NCBI RefSeq assembly: GCF_012034175.1 | Contig: NZ_JAATEJ010000007.1 | Coordinates: forward strand, 1 to 64,000 | Source of the DNA: Actinacidiphila epipremni | Lineage (GTDB): Bacteria; Actinomycetota; Actinomycetes; Streptomycetales; Streptomycetaceae | DNA length: 64,000 bases | Reading direction: 5' to 3' | In this document: positions 58,358-64,000 of the stretch, in pieces | How positions within the stretch are numbered: the stretch's first letter is position 1 | Layout of the letters: each line of letters begins with the position of its first letter | Made by a program: the position numbers and the translations under genes | Notes under the pieces: generated by a model | Seen by the model: only the letters and a program-made list of their open reading frames with translations | What the model was told of the DNA's origin: nothing | The model's database searches: none

Positions 58358-59574
58358 ACCACGCAGAACCCGGGCCGGCGCCGGCCCCGGCCATCCGCAG
58401 CGTGCGCGTCCTGCTCATCGAGGACGACCCGGGTGACGCGCTGCTCGTCGAGGAATACTTCGCCGACTCCACCCTGACCGTCGAGCTGCACTGGGTGCAG
58501 CGCCTGACCGACGGCCTGGCCGAGGCCGCCCGCGCCACGCCCGACTGCGTCCTGCTGGACCTGCACCTGCCCGACGCCACCGGCATCGGCGCGGTCCGCC
58601 GGGTCCAGGAGGCCTGCCCCGCCGCCGCCGTGATCGTGCTCACCGGGCTCGCCGAGGACAGCGCGGGCCCCGAGGCGGTCGCCTCCGGCGCCCAGGACTA
58701 CCTGGTCAAGGGCTCGGTCTCCGGCGAACTGCTGGACCGCGCCGTCCGCTACGCCGTCCACCGCAAGCAGGCCGAGCAGACCGCGACGCAGCTGCGGGTC
58801 AACCAGCACCGCGCGCAGGAGAACCAGCGCCTGGAGCGCGGCCTGCTGCCGGTCCCGATGCTGTCGGACGACCCGCAGGTGCTGCCCACCTCCTGCTACC
58901 TGCCCGGGCGGGAGGGCGCGCTGCTCGCCGGCGACTTCCTCGACGTCGTCGAGACCGCCGACGGCACCGTGCACGCCGTCATCGGCGACGTCAGCGGCCA
59001 TGGCCCGGACGAGGCCGCGATCGGGGTGTGCCTGCGCATCGCCTGGCGCACCCTGGTGCTCGGCGGCCACCGCGACGCCGGGCTGCTCGCCCTCATGGAG
59101 CGCATTCTGGTCGCCGAGCGCACCTACACCGCGATGTTCGCCACCGTCGCGACCCTGCGGCTGGACCCGGCCGCCGGCAGCGCCGACATCACGCTGGCCG
59201 GGCACGACGCGCCGCTGCTCATCGCCAAGGGCCAGGCCACCCCGGTCGAGGCCCGGCCCGGTATCGCGCTCGGCCTGCTGCCCGGCACCGACGACTGGCA
59301 CACCACCCGGATCGCGCTGCCCGCCGCCGGCGCGCTGCTGCTGCACACCGACGGCCTCACCGAGGGGCACACCGGGCCGGGACCCGAGCGGCTCGGCACC
59401 GACGGCCTGATCTCGGTCATCGGCTCGGCCCCAGAACCGCACGGCCAGGCCCTCATCGACCACCTCACCGCCGTCTCCCGGCGGATGGACGCGGGACGGC
59501 ACCTGGACGACATCGCCGTCCTGCTGCTGACCTGGGGCGCCGGCCACCGGCTGCCGCCGCAGCGGACACCCTGA
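58354..59574 (+). CDS. Receiver-PP2C (SpoIIE-type) phosphatase
   Basis: 406 residues, GTG at 58354 overlapping the kinase stop. Receiver with phosphoacceptor Asp69 in VLLDLHLPD, a helical linker, then a SpoIIE/RsbU PP2C domain (GDFLDVVE, GDVSGHGPDEAA, LHTDGLTEG, DDIAVLLL). Likely takes phosphate from the kinase and dephosphorylates an anti-anti-sigma factor. Confidence 0.93.
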   Translation: MNHAEPGPAPAPAIRSVRVLLIEDDPGDALLVEEYFADSTLTVELHWVQRLTDGLAEAARATPDCVLLDLHLPDATGIGAVRRVQEACPAAAVIVLTGLAEDSAGPEAVASGAQDYLVKGSVSGELLDRAVRYAVHRKQAEQTATQLRVNQHRAQENQRLERGLLPVPMLSDDPQVLPTSCYLPGREGALLAGDFLDVVETADGTVHAVIGDVSGHGPDEAAIGVCLRIAWRTLVLGGHRDAGLLALMERILVAERTYTAMFATVATLRLDPAAGSADITLAGHDAPLLIAKGQATPVEARPGIALGLLPGTDDWHTTRIALPAAGALLLHTDGLTEGHTGPGPERLGTDGLISVIGSAPEPHGQALIDHLTAVSRRMDAGRHLDDIAVLLLTWGAGHRLPPQRTP

Positions 59575-59689
59575 GCCGGCGCGCGGCGGCACCCGGGATG
59601 ATCTCCGTCACGCCGACTTAGGCCACCCTTCCCTGTGGCGCCGCCGCCTGGTACAGATGGAAGGGAACCCGCAGATCGGAAGTCCCGCC

Positions 59690-59959
59690 ATGAACGCCGT
59701 GAACGCCCCGAACCAGGACGACTCCGCCGGCCTCATACCCTTCGCGATCGACCTGACCGTGGAAGAGGCCAGGCGCCGCGCCGAGGTGATGGCCGCGCTC
59801 GGCCCGGACTGGGACCCGGTGGAGGTGCTGCGCGGCGAGCAGGAGGCGTACGCCCTGCTCTACTCCGGGCTCGACGAGGAGCAGCGGCGCACGTACGACG
59901 AGCTGGTCGCGGCAGGGGTACTGCCGGGGGAGGGGCCGGGCCGTGCGGCTGCCCATTGA
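59690..59959 (+). CDS. Small conserved protein (DUF6400-like)
   Basis: 89 residues from the ATG at 59690; 59657 is an alternative start. Contains IDLTVEEARRRAEVMAALGPDWDPV and LLYSGLDEEQRRTYDEL, a helical pattern found in a small streptomycete family. Overlaps the next small gene by 17 bases. Confidence 0.65.
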   Translation: MNAVNAPNQDDSAGLIPFAIDLTVEEARRRAEVMAALGPDWDPVEVLRGEQEAYALLYSGLDEEQRRTYDELVAAGVLPGEGPGRAAAH

Positions 59960-60179
59960 CCCGCACGCCGACCCCGCCCGCCGCGCCTGGGTGCCCTGCC
60001 CCGGCTGCGACGACGCCCGCGGCTGCGCCACCTGCGCCGGCCGCCGCACCTGCGCCGAGCACTGGCGCTACCTGCTGGCCAGCAAGGGGCCGGTCGTCCA
60101 CCTCCAGTGCCCGGGCTGCACGCACATGTGGACGCTGAACACCCGCCCCGGCGTCGCGGGCCGCACCTCCTGCCCCTGA
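59943..60179 (+). CDS. Small Cys-rich (zinc-ribbon-like) protein
   Basis: 78 residues, GTG at 59943. Several CxxC-type pairs (CPGC, CATC, CPGC), the first and last able to bind zinc. Basic N-terminus. Paired with the overlapping upstream gene, so the two are probably co-translated. Confidence 0.65.
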   Translation: MRLPIDPHADPARRAWVPCPGCDDARGCATCAGRRTCAEHWRYLLASKGPVVHLQCPGCTHMWTLNTRPGVAGRTSCP

Positions 60180-60263
60180 GCCTCACCTCGCTGCGGGCCA
60201 CCCGCAGCTCACCCGCGGCCCCTCCACGGCCCGCCTGCGCCCCGCGCTCACCCTCCGGCTCGG

Positions 60264-60269
60264 TACGAT
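60264..60269 (+). promoter_or_regulatory. Putative -10 element of thrS
   Basis: TACGAT, in an otherwise GC-rich gap, 55 bases before the thrS GTG. No T-box leader structure was recognised. Confidence 0.4.
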
Positions 60270-60324
60270 TCAGCCGTGCGGCGACGTCCGCCGCCGTCCG
60301 AGGACTTCAGTCAGGAGCAGACCG

Positions 60325-62307
60325 GTGTCAGACCTCCGTGTGATCATCAGACGCGATTCCGCCGAACCGGAAGAGCGGACGGTCACGACGGGCACGACGG
60401 CCGCCGGTCTGTTCGAGGGCGAGCGCTCGGTGGTCGCCGCCCGCGTCGGCGGCGAGCTGCGCGACCTCGCGCACGTCCTCGCCGACGGCGACACCGTCGA
60501 GCCGGTGGAGATCACCAGCCAGGACGGGCTCGACATCCTGCGGCACTCGACCGCGCACGTCATGGCGCAGGCCGTGCAGGAGCTGTTCCCGGAGGCCAAG
60601 CTCGGCATCGGCCCGCCGGTCAAGGACGGCTTCTACTACGACTTCGACGTCGACAAGCCCTTCCACCCCGATGACCTCAAGGCCATCGAGAAGAAGATGC
60701 AGGAGATCCAGAAGCGCGGCCAGCGCTTCTCCCGCCGGGTCGTCACCGACGAGCAGGCCCGCGAGGAGCTGGCGGCCGAGCCGTACAAGCTGGAGCTCAT
60801 CGGCCTCAAGGGCAGCGCGGCCGGCAGCGACGACGGCGCGGACGTCGAGGTGGGCGGCGGCGAGCTGACCATCTACGACAACCTCGACGCCAAGACCGGC
60901 GAGCTGTGCTGGAAGGACCTGTGCCGCGGCCCGCACCTGCCCAGCACCCGGTACATCCCGGCGTTCAAGCTCATGCGCAACGCCGCCGCGTACTGGCGCG
61001 GCAGCGAGAAGAACCCGATGCTCCAGCGCATCTACGGCACCGCGTGGCCGACCAAGGAAGAGCTCAAGGCGTATCTGGACTTCCTGGAGGAGGCCGCCAA
61101 GCGCGACCACCGCAAGCTCGGCACCGAACTGGACCTGTTCTCCATCCCCGAGCAGATCGGCTCGGGCCTGGCGGTCTTCCACCCCAGGGGCGGCATCGTC
61201 CGCCGGGTCATGGAGGACTACTCGCGCCGCCGGCACGAGGAGGAGGGCTACGAGTTCGTCTACACCCCGCACGCCACCAAGGGCACGCTGTTCGAGATCT
61301 CCGGCCACCTGGACTGGTACGCCGACGGCATGTACCCGCCCATGCAGCTGGACGAGGGCACGGACTACTACCTCAAGCCCATGAACTGCCCGATGCACAA
61401 CCTGATCTTCGACGCGCGCGGCCGTTCGTACCGCGAACTGCCGCTGCGGCTGTTCGAGTTCGGCACGGTCTACCGCTACGAGAAGTCCGGCGTGGTGCAC
61501 GGCCTGACCCGCGCCCGCGGCTTCACGCAGGACGACGCGCACATCTACTGCACGCGCGAGCAGATGGCCGACGAGCTCGACCGGACGCTGACCTTCGTGC
61601 TGGGCCTGCTGCGCGACTACGGGCTCACCGACTTCTACCTGGAGCTGTCCACCAAGGACCCGGAGAAGTACGTCGGGTCGGACGAGGCGTGGGAGGAGGC
61701 CACCGAGACGCTGCGCAAGGTCGCCGAGAAGCAGGGCCTGCCGCTGGTCCCGGACCCGGGCGGTGCCGCCTTCTACGGGCCGAAGATCTCCGTCCAGACC
61801 AAGGACGCGATCGGCCGCAGCTGGCAGATGTCCACGGTGCAGCTGGACTTCAACCTGCCCGAGCGCTTCGACCTGCAGTACACCGCGGCCGACGGCTCAC
61901 GGCAGCGGCCCGTCATGATCCACCGGGCGCTGTTCGGCTCGATCGAGCGGTTCTTCGCGGTGCTGCTGGAGCACTACGCGGGCGCGTTCCCGGCGTGGCT
62001 GGCGCCCGTGCAGGCGGTCGGCATCCCGGTCGGCGACGCGCATGTGCCGTACCTCCAGGAGTTCGCCGGCGAGGCCAGGCGCAAGGGGCTGCGGGTCGAG
62101 GTCGACGCGTCCTCGGACCGGATGCAGAAGAAGATCCGTACGCACCAGAAGCAGCGTGTGCCGTTCATGATCATCGTGGGCGATGAGGACATGACGAACG
62201 GCACGGTGTCCTTCCGCTACCGCGACGGCTCGCAGGAGAACGGCATCCCGCGTGACCAGGCGCTGGCCAAGCTCGTCGACATCGTCGAGCGCCGGGTCCA
62301 GGTCTGA
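60325..62307 (+). CDS. thrS: Threonyl-tRNA synthetase
   Basis: 660 residues, GTG at 60325 (TCAGGAG upstream). Full layout: TGS domain about 1-65, editing domain about 70-230 ([16 protein letters not shown]), class II core and C-terminal anticodon-binding domain. The zinc Cys is C355 in KPMNCPMHN, and motif 2 is [21 protein letters not shown]. Essential, single copy expected. Confidence 0.97.
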   Translation: MSDLRVIIRRDSAEPEERTVTTGTTAAGLFEGERSVVAARVGGELRDLAHVLADGDTVEPVEITSQDGLDILRHSTAHVMAQAVQELFPEAKLGIGPPVKDGFYYDFDVDKPFHPDDLKAIEKKMQEIQKRGQRFSRRVVTDEQAREELAAEPYKLELIGLKGSAAGSDDGADVEVGGGELTIYDNLDAKTGELCWKDLCRGPHLPSTRYIPAFKLMRNAAAYWRGSEKNPMLQRIYGTAWPTKEELKAYLDFLEEAAKRDHRKLGTELDLFSIPEQIGSGLAVFHPRGGIVRRVMEDYSRRRHEEEGYEFVYTPHATKGTLFEISGHLDWYADGMYPPMQLDEGTDYYLKPMNCPMHNLIFDARGRSYRELPLRLFEFGTVYRYEKSGVVHGLTRARGFTQDDAHIYCTREQMADELDRTLTFVLGLLRDYGLTDFYLELSTKDPEKYVGSDEAWEEATETLRKVAEKQGLPLVPDPGGAAFYGPKISVQTKDAIGRSWQMSTVQLDFNLPERFDLQYTAADGSRQRPVMIHRALFGSIERFFAVLLEHYAGAFPAWLAPVQAVGIPVGDAHVPYLQEFAGEARRKGLRVEVDASSDRMQKKIRTHQKQRVPFMIIVGDEDMTNGTVSFRYRDGSQENGIPRDQALAKLVDIVERRVQV

Positions 62308-62334
62308 CCGCGGGCAGCGGACGCCCCCGGGCCC

Positions 62335-62994
62335 TCAGCGGCCCGGGGGTACCTCGCCCTCGCGGGCGAAGACCTGGTAGAGCCAGGAGGAGAAGGAGCC
62401 GGTCACCGCGCCGAGCAGGGCCAGGCCCATGGCCATCAGGAAACCCGCGATGACCCGCCCGCCCACCGTGACCGGCGTGACGTCGCCGTAGCCGACCGTG
62501 GTGAGCGTCTCGCACACCCACCACACCGCGTCCCCGAAGGTGCGGATCGTGGCGTGCGGCGCCCCGCGCTCCTGCTGGTAGACCGCGAGCGCGCCGGAGA
62601 AGCCCAGCAGCAGCGCCGCCATCCCCGCGTACGCGATGACCCGGCCGTACAGGCTCATCCGCGGCTGCTCGCGGCGGCGCTGGACCACCTGGTAGATCTC
62701 CACCGCCCGCAGCGGGCGCAGCAGCGGCAGCAGCAGGACGACGGTGTCCAGCAGATGGGTCGCGACATAGCGCACCCCGAAGCGCCGCCCGCTGAGCCGG
62801 ACCCGCACCACGTAATCCAGCAGGAAGCCCGCCCAGGCCGCCCCGATCACCGCCAGCAGCGTGGCGTGCGCGGCCCCCGGCAGCCCGTGGGCCAGGACGT
62901 GCACGGCGTAGGCGGCGAGGTAGACCAGGCCCAGCACGAACAGCGGGATCTCGGTGCGGTTCTCCCAGCGCAGCAGCCGGACGTCCTCCTCCAT
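62335..62994 (-). CDS. Voltage-gated-type potassium channel
   Basis: 219 residues from the ATG at 62994. Segments S1-S4-like plus the pore; selectivity filter TVGYGD at 166-171, S4 with LRPLRAVEIYQVVQRRREQ. No cytoplasmic RCK domain; the C-terminus is short. Convergent with thrS. Confidence 0.92.
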   Translation of the reverse strand: MEEDVRLLRWENRTEIPLFVLGLVYLAAYAVHVLAHGLPGAAHATLLAVIGAAWAGFLLDYVVRVRLSGRRFGVRYVATHLLDTVVLLLPLLRPLRAVEIYQVVQRRREQPRMSLYGRVIAYAGMAALLLGFSGALAVYQQERGAPHATIRTFGDAVWWVCETLTTVGYGDVTPVTVGGRVIAGFLMAMGLALLGAVTGSFSSWLYQVFAREGEVPPGR

Positions 62995-63060
62995 CGGCCC
63001 AGGATCGCGGTACGAGCCCGGCGCCGGGCCCGGCGACACGCGCCCCCGGGGGGAAGTCCT

Positions 63061-63618
63061 ATGCTGAGCGGCATGACGAGTGAGCCGGAGCACAGGAACG
63101 GAGCGGGGGCGCCGGACGCTTTCCAGCGGCTGTGGACCCCGCACCGTATGGCGTACATCCAGGGCGAGAACAAGCCCACCGGTCCCGGGGCCGGCGACGG
63201 ATGTCCGTTCTGTGCGATCCCGGCCGAGTCGGACGAGGACGGGCTGGTCATCGCGCGCGGCACGCATGTCTACGCGGTGCTCAACCTCTACCCGTACAAC
63301 AGCGGCCACCTGATGCTCGTGCCGTACCGGCATGTCGCCGACTACACCGAGCTGGACGAGCCGGAGACGCTGGAGCTCGCCGATCTGACCAAGCGGGCGA
63401 TGACGGCGCTGCGCACCGCGTCCGGCGCGCAGGGCTTCAACATCGGCATGAACCAGGGCGCGGTGGCCGGCGCCGGTATCGCCGCGCACCTGCACCAGCA
63501 CGTGGTGCCGCGGTGGGGCGGCGACGTGAACTTCATGCCGGTCGTCGGCGCGACGAAGGTGCTGCCCCAACTGCTCGCCGACACCCGCAAGATGCTCGCC
63601 GACTCCTGGCCGCGCTGA
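63061..63618 (+). CDS. HIT-family hydrolase/phosphorylase
   Basis: 185 residues from the ATG at 63061, GGGGGGAAG upstream; an ATG at 63073 is possible. HIT motif HLHQHVVP (about 143-150). An N-terminal CPFC pair suggests the zinc-binding actinobacterial type, close to the mycobacterial Ap4A phosphorylase group (LNLYPYNSGHLMLVPYRH). Likely a dinucleoside polyphosphate enzyme. Confidence 0.9.
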   Translation: MLSGMTSEPEHRNGAGAPDAFQRLWTPHRMAYIQGENKPTGPGAGDGCPFCAIPAESDEDGLVIARGTHVYAVLNLYPYNSGHLMLVPYRHVADYTELDEPETLELADLTKRAMTALRTASGAQGFNIGMNQGAVAGAGIAAHLHQHVVPRWGGDVNFMPVVGATKVLPQLLADTRKMLADSWPR

Positions 63619-63642
63619 CCTCTCCCGGCACCTGCGCCGCCG

Positions 63643-64000
63643 CTACGCGTCGTAGACGTCGGCCTTCTTCGGCGCCGCGTCCTGGACCGCGCCGCTCAGG
63701 CCGGAGGAGCGGCTGGTGAAGTGCGAGGTGTCCACGCCGTTCTCCGCCATGACCTGGATCGCCGCGGCGTGCACGGCGCGCAGTACGGGGGTCGCGGCGC
63801 GCAGCGCGTCGTCGGCCATGAAGCGGTGCGGCCACAGCTTCTCGGCCCAGGTGTGGCGCAGGCCGAACGGCTCGGGCAGGGTCAGGGTGCCGCCGAGGTG
63901 GTCCAGGATCGACGGGAACCAGGTCAGCGGGGCGCGGGCGGCGAGCCGGACGACCTCGGTGGAGTCGATCAGCGGCAGGTTGACCGACTTGGTCTCCCAG
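63643..64000 (-). CDS. Unidentified protein, C-terminal part (5' end beyond window)
   Basis: 119 residues read on the reverse strand, ending ADVYDA at 63643. No start codon inside the window. Visible sequence includes LPLIDSTEVVRLAARAPLTW and SGLSGAVQDAAPKKADVYD. I do not recognise the family. The codon pattern is native. Confidence 0.6.
   Translation of the reverse strand, partial: WETKSVNLPLIDSTEVVRLAARAPLTWFPSILDHLGGTLTLPEPFGLRHTWAEKLWPHRFMADDALRAATPVLRAVHAAAIQVMAENGVDTSHFTSRSSGLSGAVQDAAPKKADVYDA

Noticed and set aside
60180-60324. T-box leader of thrS
   Set aside because: No T-box sequence or specifier-loop stem was seen; only a -10-like element and a ribosome site.

Overview
High-GC actinobacterial chromosome, almost certainly from the Streptomyces/Kitasatospora group. 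Evidence: GTG starts, G/C-saturated third codon positions, an SsgB sporulation regulator, Tat and lipobox exports, and SRPBCC, CGNR and SpoIIE-type proteins. Most of the window is core chromosome. The clearest block is the arginine operon argCJBDR plus argGH, where most genes overlap by ATGA/GTGA.

Layout. 1-1.5 kb: tail of a TPR-type regulator and a GNAT. 1.6-4 kb: a DUF7873-type protein, a non-coding stretch that folds as a circularly permuted tRNA-Gly-like RNA, and an RlmG/RsmC-type rRNA methyltransferase. 4-5.4 kb: a TPR protein (reverse). 5.5-13.2 kb: arginine biosynthesis with ARG-box-like sites and a strong bidirectional terminator. 13.3-17.2 kb: PlsC-like acyltransferase, secreted GDPD, GNAT, two small membrane proteins. 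17.4-20.4 kb: metNIQ methionine ABC importer preceded by a 32-codon Met/Cys leader ORF. 20.5-22.2 kb: methyltransferase and GNAT. 22.3-29.7 kb: corrinoid/siroheme genes (CobL, a BluB-CobT fusion, CobA/CysG-type) with a duplicated Streptomyces-type intergenic repeat. 29.7-33 kb: SpoU rRNA/tRNA methyltransferase and two acyl-CoA dehydrogenases behind a palindromic operator. 33-37 kb: EACC1-caspase conflict module split by a MITE, then a Ser/Thr kinase. 37-40 kb: small proteins, a phosphotransferase and a His-tailed zinc-ribbon protein. 39.9-40.3 kb: reverse tRNA cluster (Gly-Cys-Val-Val-Val). 40.5-45.3 kb: pabB/pabC, double GNAT, DsbA-like, small membrane proteins. 45.3-48.1 kb: CGNR regulator, ssgB, TIGR02611 protein, two identical tRNA-Val(CAC) around an SRPBCC gene.

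48.1-53.9 kb is a decayed accessory patch: anti-sigma-type ATPase, two frameshifted genes, alpha/beta hydrolase, chimeric remnant, HAD phosphatase, IS5-family transposase remnant, GNAT. 54-64 kb returns to core genes: MscS channel, small secreted protein, a response regulator / CHASE3 kinase / REC-PP2C signalling module, two small proteins, thrS, a K+ channel, a HIT hydrolase and a gene cut by the right edge.

Main points of interest: (1) the permuted tRNA-Gly-like RNA at about 2492-2690; (2) the Met/Cys leader peptide in front of metNIQ; (3) the EACC1-caspase module with its caspase domain physically interrupted by a MITE.
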